From the NCBI GenBank assembly GCA_965660625.1, contig CBFIAR010000004.1, forward strand, positions 1-64,000: a DNA stretch of 64,000 nt. Direction: 5' to 3'. The stretch's first letter is position 1. Each line of letters starts with the position of its first letter. This DNA comes from Glaciecola sp965660625. Its GTDB lineage: Bacteria > Pseudomonadota > Gammaproteobacteria > Enterobacterales > Alteromonadaceae. A program made the translations under genes and the position numbers. The notes beneath the pieces were generated by a model. The model was not told the origin of the DNA. It saw only the letters and a program-made list of their open reading frames with translations, and searched no databases. This document shows, one piece after another, positions 42,108 through 50,275 of the stretch.

Positions 42108-42824
42108 TTAAATTTGGCTCAGCCTACCGTCGTTCAAATACCACTGTTGCTGAGTAAGTGAAGCCACTTTTTCACTGTGAGTTACCATAACAAGAGAGGT
42201 GTTGAGTGTTTTGCATGTGTCGACCAGTAATTTGCTCACTGTGTCTGAGTTCTTACCGTCTAAGTTTCCTGTAGGCTCGTCGGCGAGTAAAAGGGGAGGT
42301 TGATGCGATAGGCCCCTGGCAATGGCAACGCGCTGCTGTTCTCCACCAGAAAGTTGATTAGGGAGTTTGTTTATGTAGCGTTCAATACCGAGGACATTCA
42401 ACAATTCTTTTATGTAATCACTCTGCACATTGCCTGTAATCTTGGCAGGCAGCATGATGTTTTCGAACACCGTAATGCAGTCTATTAAATTAAATTTTTG
42501 AAAAATCAGCCCAACGTGATACCGGCGATAGTGATCAGCCTGCTTCTCGGTAAACTGAGTGATGTCTTGAGTATGACTTTGTTGGTCTTGGGAGGATTTA
42601 TTTGTCGCGTTGCGTGACTCGCGTAGACCCGTCAGCAGGATCTCGCCACTGTCAGGTTTATCAAGCGCAGCTAAAAGATGTAGCAGTGTCGATTTGCCTG
42701 AACCTGACGCACCTTGAATACTGATGCTGTCACTCGGCATTATGCTTAAGTTGACGCTGTTGAGAATGGTATGTTTAGCACCAGCATCGATATAACTTTT
42801 CTTTAAATTTATTAGGGAAAGCAT
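42108..42824 (-). CDS. LolD/MacB-type ABC transporter ATPase
   Basis: This 238-residue ATPase powers the adjoining permease. It has Walker A GASGSGKST, the Q-loop in GLIFQKFNLID, ABC signature LSGGEQQRVAIARGL, Walker B LLLADEPTGNLD, and the H-loop MVTHS. A low-complexity insert of ~25 residues (residues 70-95, RNATNKSSQDQQSHTQDITQF) between Walker A and the Q-loop is not usual. It is the first gene of the att-like operon. Confidence 0.93.
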   Translation of the reverse strand: MLSLINLKKSYIDAGAKHTILNSVNLSIMPSDSISIQGASGSGKSTLLHLLAALDKPDSGEILLTGLRESRNATNKSSQDQQSHTQDITQFTEKQADHYRRYHVGLIFQKFNLIDCITVFENIMLPAKITGNVQSDYIKELLNVLGIERYINKLPNQLSGGEQQRVAIARGLSHQPPLLLADEPTGNLDGKNSDTVSKLLVDTCKTLNTSLVMVTHSEKVASLTQQQWYLNDGRLSQI

Positions 42825-42883
42825 TAAAAAGGCATCTAATTTGCGTCAATGCCTTCAGTATACGTTAACCATGCGTTGAAAGA

Positions 42884-43582
42884 CTACTGATGCAAAAAGC
42901 TTTCAAAAGGTTCGCCAGTGACACTGGAAATTTGTTTGAATAAATACATTAATGCGAATATCAGTAAAATCATGCTTGGAATAACAATCACCGGATAACT
43001 CAGTGCTGTCATGCGGCCAAGTTCTTCGGTATAAGCGCTTGTGCCTGGTTCTGATACTAAAATCCATTTCGCGAGCAAGTAATTCAATAATGAGGATAAG
43101 AAAAAAGAGCTGGCAACAATATAGGAACTGACGGCGACTTTGCTGTTGAAGACAGTGGTTAATCCTTTTGCTTCTAAAGTATCATTTAGTTTAGGCCAGT
43201 TAACTAATTGGTCATTCAGTATCAGTGCTTTTACTAGGGGTTTTTTACCATACTGCGTAATGATAACTGCTAACCCAATGAGACCTGGGATAGTGGCTTC
43301 TTTAATTGCGATGTATTCAGCCGGTAGCTTTAATAAACTAATACCACCTGTTAGCAATACACTGACAATCCCCAGTACTGAAAAAGCATTTATTTTTTTT
43401 GTTTGCTTTAAATCATAAAGGCCAAAGACTAACGGAAAGGAGAGGGCTAATACAATACTCCAAGCCGGGCCCAAGTAATCGTCTGAACTTAAATAGCTCA
43501 TTACGACAACGGGGACAGCAATATTAAAAATTAAATTGCCAAAAAATTCAGTTTGTTTCGGTGGCTGTGCTTTTTCAGACAT
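42884..43582 (-). CDS. Multi-pass membrane protein (VC0807-like)
   Basis: This ~232-residue protein has about six hydrophobic helices (NIAVPVVVMSYL, LGPAWSIVLALSFPLVFGLYDL, FSVLGIVSVLLTGGISLLKL, and three in the second half). Its order and the YDLKQTKKINAFS loop recall the uncharacterised VC0807 family. The frame extends to 43645, but the ATG at 43582 (MSEKAQPP) is the more sensible start, because the extension is Ser-rich and not family-like. No partner gene explains its function. Confidence 0.7.
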   Translation of the reverse strand: MSEKAQPPKQTEFFGNLIFNIAVPVVVMSYLSSDDYLGPAWSIVLALSFPLVFGLYDLKQTKKINAFSVLGIVSVLLTGGISLLKLPAEYIAIKEATIPGLIGLAVIITQYGKKPLVKALILNDQLVNWPKLNDTLEAKGLTTVFNSKVAVSSYIVASSFFLSSLLNYLLAKWILVSEPGTSAYTEELGRMTALSYPVIVIPSMILLIFALMYLFKQISSVTGEPFESFLHQ

Positions 43583-43662
43583 GTAAGTTGGACTGCTCTT
43601 TAATAATGGAGAAGAATTGTACGAAAAAAAGAGCGATGATGACACCCTGATTTTACATCAAT

Positions 43663-44226
43663 TTAAGACCGCGATCGTAAAAGCCAAGCTAAACATAGAC
43701 CTGCAATAAATCCAAATAAATGTGACTCCCAAGATATATAGGGTTGGCTTGGTAATACGCCCCAAATCATACCGCCATAGAAGAAAGCGACCACGACCGA
43801 GATAATAATTAGAAATAGGCGTTTACTGAGAAAACCCGCAAAAACCAAGTAACCAAAATAGCCATAAATAATGCCGCTTGCACCCAAGTGATAAGACGCC
43901 CTGCCGAACATCCACACAAGTAATCCTGTTAATAAGATGAGTCCAAAAGTAACCTGTGCAAAGCGCTTCCCTCCAAATTGAAGCAGCAGTAACGCGAATG
44001 TAGCGAGCGTGACTACGTTTGATACAAAATGTGTGAAATTAGCATGTAAAAACGGTGCCGTAAAAATATAGACTAAATGATTAATATCTCTGGGGAATAT
44101 GCTGAATTGGTTAAAGTAGCGGCCTGTGAACATATTAATGGCTTCGATCACCAGCATGATACCGACAACGTAGCTAACCCAAACAAGCTGTTTTTTTAGC
44201 GTTGTGGGTGATTTAACAATAGTCAA
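43663..44226 (-). CDS. Rhomboid-family intramembrane serine protease
   Basis: This 187-residue protease has six membrane helices. The family residues are visible: HANFTHFVSN in the second helix, the catalytic Ser in HLGASGIIYG, and the catalytic His in SWESHLFGFIAG. Rhomboids cut membrane proteins within the bilayer. The short form, without cytoplasmic domain, is common in marine gammaproteobacteria. No obvious substrate is nearby. It could be a rhombosortase, but no GlyGly-CTERM protein is seen here to support that. Confidence 0.87.
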   Translation of the reverse strand: MTIVKSPTTLKKQLVWVSYVVGIMLVIEAINMFTGRYFNQFSIFPRDINHLVYIFTAPFLHANFTHFVSNVVTLATFALLLLQFGGKRFAQVTFGLILLTGLLVWMFGRASYHLGASGIIYGYFGYLVFAGFLSKRLFLIIISVVVAFFYGGMIWGVLPSQPYISWESHLFGFIAGLCLAWLLRSRS

Positions 44227-44253
44227 TTTATGCCCCTTAGTGTTCCAAGCATG

Positions 44254-45429
44254 TTACAGAATAATATGCGGTATATAGCGTGATAAATCTTGCGTGATTG
44301 GCGATTTATCTTCACGAACCGATATTCCGGCAGCCTCATCATCGACTAACCATGAGCCAATCAGTGTGTAATTGTCGGCGAACTTTGGTAGAGGGGTGTG
44401 TGCCTGATATATAAATCCTTCTTCACCATAGGGTCCGCCTGAGGAGAGGCTCATTTTACCGTTTTCTAAAATATCGATATTTGCGCCCTCTCGAGAGTAA
44501 AGCGGTTTTTTAACCCACTTTTTTACGCCCGAAAGGGCGTTCATATTCGCCATGTCAGATTCAAAAAAAGCGGGTAAAAGGTTAGGGTGCCCTTCAAACT
44601 CTTTCCATAGCATAGGCAGTACTGCTTTATTCGAGAGGATTGTTTTCCAAATTGGTTCAATCCAAGCGGTATTTGCTTTTAACGCGTGAGGTCCAAACTC
44701 TTCACGCTGCATAAATTCCCATGGATAGAGCTTAAAGCAATGCGAAATAACTTGGTCTTGCAAGTCGGTGAGTTCACCACCAACGGCAAGTCCAATATCT
44801 TCGATATAACAAAAGTAATCGTTAAGGCCTGCCTCTTTTGCGCAGTCCTGCAAATATTGAACGGTTCCGCGGTCTTCGTCAGTATCTTTGCAGCACGCAA
44901 AATGTAGATACTGAATGCCATAATAGTCGGCAATCACTTTTAATCGATTCACCAGTTTTTCTTGCAATGAATTAAACTGGTCAGCGTGTTTGCTGAGCTT
45001 GTTATTATCTACATTGTTTTCCAACCATAACCATTGCCAAAAGCCTGACTCATATAAGCTAGTCGGGGTATCTGCATTATTTTCGAGGAGTTTAGCTGGC
45101 GTTTTTCCGTCGTAGACAAAGTCTAGTCTTGAATACAAGGAGGGTTCTTTTGCGTCCCAAGAATCTGCAATGGCCTGCCAGTAACTACTTGGAATGGCAA
45201 ATTGAGATAGTCGTTCTTCACTTTTGATGACAAGGTCCACCACATGCAAGCACATCTGGTGAATTTCTTCTGTTGGCGCCTCAAGATCTCTTTCGATCTG
45301 TCGTAAATTAAATTGATAGTAGGCTGTTTCATCCCAGTAGGCTTGTCCATGCATGGTATGGAAATGAAATCCGTAATCACGTGCCATTTGTTGCCAGTTG
45401 TTTCTCACCTCAATGGGGAGTCTCAGCAC
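44254..45429 (-). CDS. yjfC: Glutathionylspermidine synthase-like ATP-grasp enzyme (YjfC)
   Basis: This 391-residue protein of the YjfC/YgiC family resembles the synthetase half of glutathionylspermidine synthase, an ATP-grasp ligase. Visible blocks are YWDETAYYQF, RLDFVYDGKTPAKLLENNADTPTSLYE, KKPLYSREGANI near the ATP site, and YTLIGSWLVDDEAAG at the end. Family members ligate an amine or peptide, but the product is not known. It starts directly after the yjfM-like stop with no gap, as in the E. coli yjfMC order. Confidence 0.92.
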   Translation of the reverse strand: MLRLPIEVRNNWQQMARDYGFHFHTMHGQAYWDETAYYQFNLRQIERDLEAPTEEIHQMCLHVVDLVIKSEERLSQFAIPSSYWQAIADSWDAKEPSLYSRLDFVYDGKTPAKLLENNADTPTSLYESGFWQWLWLENNVDNNKLSKHADQFNSLQEKLVNRLKVIADYYGIQYLHFACCKDTDEDRGTVQYLQDCAKEAGLNDYFCYIEDIGLAVGGELTDLQDQVISHCFKLYPWEFMQREEFGPHALKANTAWIEPIWKTILSNKAVLPMLWKEFEGHPNLLPAFFESDMANMNALSGVKKWVKKPLYSREGANIDILENGKMSLSSGGPYGEEGFIYQAHTPLPKFADNYTLIGSWLVDDEAAGISVREDKSPITQDLSRYIPHIIL

Positions 45430-46044
45430 TTAGCCACCCCAACCTTTGCTACTTTTGCTTCCCCATGAGGCTTTGGCCCTCACGCTGCTACCGAATCCAC
45501 CGCGCTGCATTGTGCGGGTAACGGCAGGCTTCTTATCAAAAGCACTCGGCCTAACATTTAGTGAACGTTTTCTTGAATCGCCAAAATCACGGCCATCGGC
45601 GCCAATCCAATGATTGCGATAGGGTGAATAGCGGGAGTAAGAAGTAAACATTGGTTGGTAATAGGGACGAGGAGCCAATAAATTACCTATCATATAGCCA
45701 GCCATTAATGGCATGAAAATCGAGCTACCGTTGTTATTATAAGTTTGGCATTGGTTTGCACCAAACTCATATTCACAATCATTTTTGGTGTTATATTTAG
45801 GGGCTGTTTTAGCTGCTTCAGCCAGCGCACCCTCATAGGCCGCTTGGCACGTTTGTGCCATATCAGGCAAGGCATCTAGACATTCGTCAGCCGTTTTAAA
45901 TACTAAGGCTTCTTCTTTACCTCCTGAGCAGGCACTGAGTAATACAGTTGCAACACCTAAGGCCAAAGGTTTAAAAGAGAATGCTTTGCGCATTGTCGAT
46001 AAATTAATATAGTGACTGCGTTTTTGTTTAACGTTAGTTTGCAT
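45430..46044 (-). CDS. yjfM: DUF1190 lipoprotein (YjfM/YgiB-like)
   Basis: This ~204-residue lipoprotein has a long N-region before the lipobox VLLSACSGG. It is followed by a Cys-rich DUF1190 part (KTADECLDALPDMAQTCQAAYEGAL, NDCEYEFGANQCQ) and a Gly/Arg/Ser-rich C-terminus. The frame extends to 46074 inside yjfL, but the ATG at 46044 has AAGGAG in the right place and is preferred. YgiB/YjfM proteins always pair with YgiC/YjfC ligases, as here, suggesting that the ligase modifies or acts with it. Confidence 0.87.
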   Translation of the reverse strand: MQTNVKQKRSHYINLSTMRKAFSFKPLALGVATVLLSACSGGKEEALVFKTADECLDALPDMAQTCQAAYEGALAEAAKTAPKYNTKNDCEYEFGANQCQTYNNNGSSIFMPLMAGYMIGNLLAPRPYYQPMFTSYSRYSPYRNHWIGADGRDFGDSRKRSLNVRPSAFDKKPAVTRTMQRGGFGSSVRAKASWGSKSSKGWGG

Positions 46045-46058
46045 AATTGGATTACTCC

Positions 46059-46475
46059 TTAGTAGCTCATGCAAGCAGCGTTGAGCAGACCTACAGCAAC
46101 TGACATTGCGCCTAACATGACGCCAGCGGATACTTCGTTGTTCTGAATTCTTTCAGCTATTTTAGGCATGAAAGTAAATCTCAAAAGTGCAAAGGCGACG
46201 AGTTGCGCAATAATGGCAATGACACCCCAAATCACATAATCGAATAAAAATTCTGAATTTGTGACAGCACCAGATAGTGCAATAGCAAAACCAATCATCG
46301 CACCGCCAAAGCCAATTGCGGCGGCTGTACTCTTGTCTTCTTTTACTAATTTCCACTCATCATGTGGGGTGACGAAAGCATAGACTATTTTGAAAACAAA
46401 AAATAAGGCGATGGAGATGGCAAAATAGAGTGCGAAATTTTGCAATCCGGCGAGTGAGTTTAGTAGTGCATCCAT
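46059..46475 (-). CDS. yjfL: DUF350 membrane protein (YjfL)
   Basis: This 138-residue integral membrane protein has four helices (ALYFAISIALFFVFKIVYAFV, AIGFGGAMIGFAIALSGAV, FLFDYVIWGVIAIIAQLVAFAL, and VMLGAMSVAVGLLNAACM). DUF350 proteins repeat a two-helix unit and occur with PspA-like proteins and ATP-grasp ligases. It lies 10 bases after the DUF2491 gene. The ribosome site of yjfM falls inside its 3' end. Confidence 0.9.
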   Translation of the reverse strand: MDALLNSLAGLQNFALYFAISIALFFVFKIVYAFVTPHDEWKLVKEDKSTAAAIGFGGAMIGFAIALSGAVTNSEFLFDYVIWGVIAIIAQLVAFALLRFTFMPKIAERIQNNEVSAGVMLGAMSVAVGLLNAACMSY

Positions 46476-46485
46476 TTTATTTTCC

Positions 46486-47139
46486 TTAACCGTTTATTAT
46501 GATATCTGCGGGTGATAAATTGAAACCTGTGCTTATGACCAAGCACCGATCATGGTTATTGCCGATAATTTTTTCTTCGCCGGAGACTAACACTGATTCG
46601 ACATCATCATCTGAAATAGATTTCTCATAGAGCATGATGAATTGATCTGTTGTCGTTACATCCCCATCCTCTTCGAATGTGGTTTCGGTCATCGCTACCG
46701 GCGGCGATATTTCGCCAACGGCATCCCAAACACGCTCATAGGCATCGTCACCTAATTTATACATAGGCTGTGAAATGCCGTTTTTTAGTAGGTCTTGCCA
46801 TTGCGTTTCTGAACCGACAGTCTTTGTATCGTAAAAATACCATAGTTTGACGTCAGTAATGTGATTCTCTGTTTCTCCACCATCAGTGACCACTTGTAAA
46901 AAAGCATCATCATCGGTATAAAAACGGAACATGGTGCCGCCACTATCCAATACGACTTTACCCACTGCTTGGATAAGGTGCTTGCTTGCAGCACCGCTTA
47001 TTTTAAGAGAGGGTTCAATCAAGGTTAATTTGAGTTGGTCGAGCTCAAAAGACCCACCGAGATACAATCCCATTATTTCTGGTGTGTCTGGTTTGTGTGC
47101 GAAAGACTTATCTTTTTTCCCGAAGAATTTACCAAACAT
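46486..47139 (-). CDS. yjfK: DUF2491 protein (YjfK)
   Basis: This 217-residue cytoplasmic protein begins with a basic, glycine-containing tail (MFGKFFGKKDKSF) and continues as a beta-rich domain (GLYLGGSFELDQLKLTLIEP, GGTMFRFYTDDDAFLQVVTD). It matches DUF2491/YjfK by order and character. Function is unknown, but it is always found with YjfJ, YjfL and YjfM. A role at the membrane with the PspA-like protein is inferred from context. Confidence 0.85.
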   Translation of the reverse strand: MFGKFFGKKDKSFAHKPDTPEIMGLYLGGSFELDQLKLTLIEPSLKISGAASKHLIQAVGKVVLDSGGTMFRFYTDDDAFLQVVTDGGETENHITDVKLWYFYDTKTVGSETQWQDLLKNGISQPMYKLGDDAYERVWDAVGEISPPVAMTETTFEEDGDVTTTDQFIMLYEKSISDDDVESVLVSGEEKIIGNNHDRCLVISTGFNLSPADIIING

Positions 47140-47178
47140 ACTATGCTCCTGTCGCTTTTACCTATCTTGTTTGCAGAA

Positions 47179-48231
47179 TTATAAGTGTAAGCTATCCCAA
47201 TCAATGTTATTAATACGGTGCTCGGCAATATAAAATACTTTGTTACCAGGCCTTACAATGTCATTAAAATCTGGATTTACGGATATTTTATTTACCTTTT
47301 CTGGCGCTGAATAACCAATAAATGTCGCGTTATACTGTTTTTTAAGCCCTAAAAATAAGGTTTCAACGGTGATGTCCTTGATTGTGCACGGCAGGTTAAC
47401 GGAAAACTGTGCCTGACCATCCTCAACGTCTAATAAATCATGGTGTAATAGACTCGAACCGGGATCAAAAACTGATTTTGCTAACATTTCTACAGCAACG
47501 CTAGGGGTGCACTCTACTTCAGGACAGTGTTGTTGTAGCAACGCGACTAAGCTTTCATCTTCAAAGTAGGCGACTTTGTGGGCCTTAGGATTGCGTTTAG
47601 AGCAATACAATGCGGTAGTTAACGTTACGTCATCATGGGGGTTATCGATAAGTATTGTGCTGGCTGCCGTAATACAAGCGCGGTCCATATCTTCATCTTG
47701 ATTGAACGAGCTAACATGCACGAACTCAATTTCTGAGGGGCGTGGGTTCTCGATATCCGCCTTCACGCACAGGACAATATCTGGATTTTCGGTAGTATCG
47801 ACTTTTTCTTTTATCAGTAGCTTTAATAATTGGTGAGTGCGTTTCTCATTCCAGCCAATAATTAAAATATGATTAGAGACATTTAACGGCTTCAAACCTC
47901 TTGCTCCTTTTCTCCATTGATCACTTACCCAAGATGCGATGCGTCCAATCACCAAAGCAAATATGCTTAGGCCAAGCGGAATAACATACAATGCGACAAT
48001 CAGTTTACCTGCCGATGTTGCTGGTGACATATCGCCATAACCAACCGTGGAGCCAGTCACAATAAGCCAGTAAAAATAATCAGAGGCGTTTAGTAAGGCT
48101 GTCTCGTCTGCTAAGAAAAGCAATATCCAACTGGAAACCGTATAGAATAAAAGCGCTAATACCAAGGTGTACCAACGCAACTCGGAAAAATATCTCACGC
48201 ATAGTTTTTTGAGTTTTACCCAATTTAGCAT
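47179..48231 (-). CDS. Two-helix potassium channel with RCK-like domain
   Basis: The protein has 350 residues. Residues ~15-110 form a pore module with two membrane helices around the selectivity filter TVGYGDMSPAT. After a linker, residues ~115-330 resemble RCK/TrkA-N domains (NHILIIGWNEKRTHQLLKLL and a DPxDD-like ILIDNPHDDVTLTTALYC), which gate potassium flow in response to ligands. It lies between yjfJ and yjfK, a place it does not take in E. coli, pointing to a link between membrane potential and the stress cluster. Confidence 0.92.
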   Translation of the reverse strand: MLNWVKLKKLCVRYFSELRWYTLVLALLFYTVSSWILLFLADETALLNASDYFYWLIVTGSTVGYGDMSPATSAGKLIVALYVIPLGLSIFALVIGRIASWVSDQWRKGARGLKPLNVSNHILIIGWNEKRTHQLLKLLIKEKVDTTENPDIVLCVKADIENPRPSEIEFVHVSSFNQDEDMDRACITAASTILIDNPHDDVTLTTALYCSKRNPKAHKVAYFEDESLVALLQQHCPEVECTPSVAVEMLAKSVFDPGSSLLHHDLLDVEDGQAQFSVNLPCTIKDITVETLFLGLKKQYNATFIGYSAPEKVNKISVNPDFNDIVRPGNKVFYIAEHRINNIDWDSLHL

Positions 48232-48263
48232 GAATGAAAATCTTCCTTTTTATTTAAAACACA

Positions 48264-48299
48264 ATTGAAAACGGCAGCCACTAGGCTGCCGTTTTCAAT
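48264..48299. terminator. Hairpin between yjfJ and the channel gene
   Basis: Two perfect 16-bp arms (48264-48279 and 48284-48299) surround a 4-base loop. The T-run on the minus strand is weak and interrupted, so this may be a partial terminator or an RNA-processing hairpin that lowers expression of the genes after yjfJ. Confidence 0.6.
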
Positions 48300-48301
48300 G
48301 T

Positions 48302-48988
48302 TTACTTGCCAAGGCCAAGTATGCGGCTTAGTTCGTCATCAGCAGATGCTTGTCCACCTTTAATACCTGCTCCAGCCAAACGCTTTTCAAGGTCATCTGA
48401 GGACTCGCTTTGCGCGAGTTCTTCAGCGGCTTCAAGTTCAGCATGTCGTAATGTTTGCTTCTCTTGAATGCGAGCGAGCGATTCAGTTGCCGTTTTCATC
48501 TTACTGTTAGCACCTAAGTGACTAGATGAAACTGCTACTTGAGCACGCTGCACAGACTCTGTCGCTTTGATCATATCCACTTGCTGTTCCAAACGACGTA
48601 AGTTGTTTTTTGCTTGCGCTATGTTACCCGCTAGTTGTTTTTCTGATTTTGTAAATTGATCGAGATAAGTTTGCTCTGTTTCAACTTGACTGCGCAAATC
48701 AGAAACACGCTGTGCGCAATCTAGCGCTAGCTGACGGTCAGTATCAATTGCTTTTCTTGCATGTGCTTCATACTCACCAATAGACTTGTTCAGACCGTCT
48801 ACTTTTTGCTGTGATAGCTTACACTTTGCCAATATTTGAGTCCGTGCATGGTCTGACTTTCTTAATTCGTCTTTTGCTTCGCGAATTTCTTGCTCAAGAA
48901 TTTTAATTGCTTGTGTATCAACAACCGCTTGAGCTGCTTCTGTGGCGGTACCTTTTATCGCAGTAAATAATTTTTTCCAAACTGACAT
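48302..48988 (-). CDS. yjfJ: PspA/IM30-family protein (YjfJ)
   Basis: This 228-residue protein is almost wholly a long alpha-helical coiled coil of the PspA/IM30/Vipp1 class: MSVWKKLFTAIKGTATEAAQAVVDTQAIKILEQEIREAK, then heptads to residue ~215. PspA proteins bind damaged inner membrane and stabilise it. The N-terminal amphipathic helix is present. It lies 15 bases after the DUF2170 gene, and an inverted-repeat hairpin follows it. It is the effector of the cluster most directly suggested by sequence. Confidence 0.92.
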   Translation of the reverse strand: MSVWKKLFTAIKGTATEAAQAVVDTQAIKILEQEIREAKDELRKSDHARTQILAKCKLSQQKVDGLNKSIGEYEAHARKAIDTDRQLALDCAQRVSDLRSQVETEQTYLDQFTKSEKQLAGNIAQAKNNLRRLEQQVDMIKATESVQRAQVAVSSSHLGANSKMKTATESLARIQEKQTLRHAELEAAEELAQSESSDDLEKRLAGAGIKGGQASADDELSRILGLGK

Positions 48989-49003
48989 GGCAATCTCCGA
49001 TTA

Positions 49004-49399
49004 TTAATTAGATTTTAAAAAATCTTGGTATGCATCTAAAAATGCTTCTACATTTTGAAATAATGTTGAAATTTCAATCAACACACTTTGTTCTTTCGAC
49101 TGTGCACTCAGCGAGCCAAAAGCCGTGTAATACTGAGTTCCGGCGACTGCTGAAATACCGATTGTGGTTAATGGAAAAATCATGTGGGTTCTTAAAATTT
49201 CTTCATTCAACGCAGCCGAATCTTTCACTTCATCTAACGAGAACAATAAAGATTCAACTAATATTTGTTCTCCGCTGATTGCTAACCAGGCATCAATGCC
49301 ATCTTCATTCGCAATAAGCAAACAGTCTGCTTCGTGTGTAATTACATATCCCTCTTGAGCAGAAATAACTTCTGCTAGTTGTGATAGTTCCCACGTCAT
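49004..49399 (-). CDS. yjfI: DUF2170 protein (YjfI)
   Basis: This 131-residue cytoplasmic protein begins MTWELSQLAEVISAQEGYVITHEADCL and is recognised as DUF2170 from its position ahead of the PspA-like gene and from its overall sequence. It contains no catalytic motif I can see. It is the first gene of the minus-strand cluster 49399-44254, so the operon promoter should lie between 49400 and 49602. Confidence 0.85.
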   Translation of the reverse strand: MTWELSQLAEVISAQEGYVITHEADCLLIANEDGIDAWLAISGEQILVESLLFSLDEVKDSAALNEEILRTHMIFPLTTIGISAVAGTQYYTAFGSLSAQSKEQSVLIEISTLFQNVEAFLDAYQDFLKSN

Positions 49400-49602
49400 T
49401 CATCTTCTCCTAAAAGTGTGTTTCACCATGTCGACATCTATAATAGACTCTTACTATTGATTGAACAACAAGGCTGAACTCGAACTTAGCGGAAGTATAG
49501 CCATAGGGTAAAAATAAAGTCAAATTATTTTTTCACATTTGGGTTTAATAGTGTTTAAATGTAATTTATAAGTTACATTTAGCAATTAAAAATAGGTGGG
49601 TT

Positions 49603-49860
49603 ATGAAGCCGAAAACAAGCGATTGGCGCAAAGTAGTTGAACGTTTATTAAAAGCTGAGCTATCAAAAAAGGGAATCAAGTATCAGGACCTCAGTGATAA
49701 GTTAAGCGCGGCGGGTGTGGATCAAAGTGCAGATAATCTACGCAATAAAATAAATAAGGGTATCTTAGGCTCGGATCTTTTGTTTCAAATTATTTTTGTA
49801 CTCCATATCAAACAAATTAAGTATGAAGACATAGAAGAAATGCTGACTGACATGCAATAG
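49603..49860 (+). CDS. Small DUF6471-like protein with HTH character
   Basis: This 85-residue protein (WRKVVERLLKAELSKKGIKYQDLSDKLSAAGVDQSADNLRNKINKG) has a layout typical of the DUF6471 family: helix, then a helix-turn-helix-like segment that ends in RNKINKG. Such proteins are small and presumably bind DNA. It is divergent from yjfI, across ~200 bases, and could regulate the yjf operon, though no direct evidence shows this. The ATG is preceded by a TAGGTGGG sequence. Confidence 0.75.
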   Translation: MKPKTSDWRKVVERLLKAELSKKGIKYQDLSDKLSAAGVDQSADNLRNKINKGILGSDLLFQIIFVLHIKQIKYEDIEEMLTDMQ

Positions 49861-50066
49861 AATTTGGTATCACAGTAACGCAGACTCTTGTGCTCAAAAA
49901 CCTGTCAATTGTAGGTAATGTACTTATAAAGAAATACGCTGTGTTTTTATTAATCGTCGAATGTGCATAGAAATCTGCATGAACAGAGGGCGCGTGGGTC
50001 GGCAATAAAACAGTAAAATATAACATCGATGCCAAAGGAAGTATGATGTCGCCCAAATGCTAGGCA

Positions 50067-50094
50067 AAAAAATACCCAGCAGAGCTGGGTAATA
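50067..50094 (-). terminator. Orphan rho-independent terminator reading leftward
   Basis: On the minus strand TACCCAGC/GCTGGGTA (3-base loop) is followed by a T-run (50067-50074 side). No annotated minus-strand gene precedes it, so it may end a small RNA starting between 50100 and 50275, or be a leftover. The rest of the gap 49861-50275 shows no gene. Confidence 0.55.
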
Positions 50095-50194
50095 AGGAAG
50101 TTTGGGAGAACGTCACTTAATAAGGTACTGATGAAAAGACTACGCCAAATTTTTAGAAATATCAGGCGTTTTAAGTATCAAGGTAGAATGTAAG

Positions 50195-50210
50195 GTATAC
50201 TAAAGTATAC
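50195..50210. promoter_or_regulatory. Perfect palindrome with TATACT boxes upstream of queA
   Basis: GTATACT-AA-AGTATAC is a 16-bp perfect inverted repeat that contains a TATACT -10-like hexamer on each strand. It sits 66 bases before queA. It may be a divergent promoter or an operator; the -35 regions are weak on both sides. Confidence 0.4.
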
Positions 50211-50275
50211 TGTAATTCGCAGGTGAAATTTTGTGCTCCTTATAAACAAAGACATACAGCCATTTTGAGAGAACC

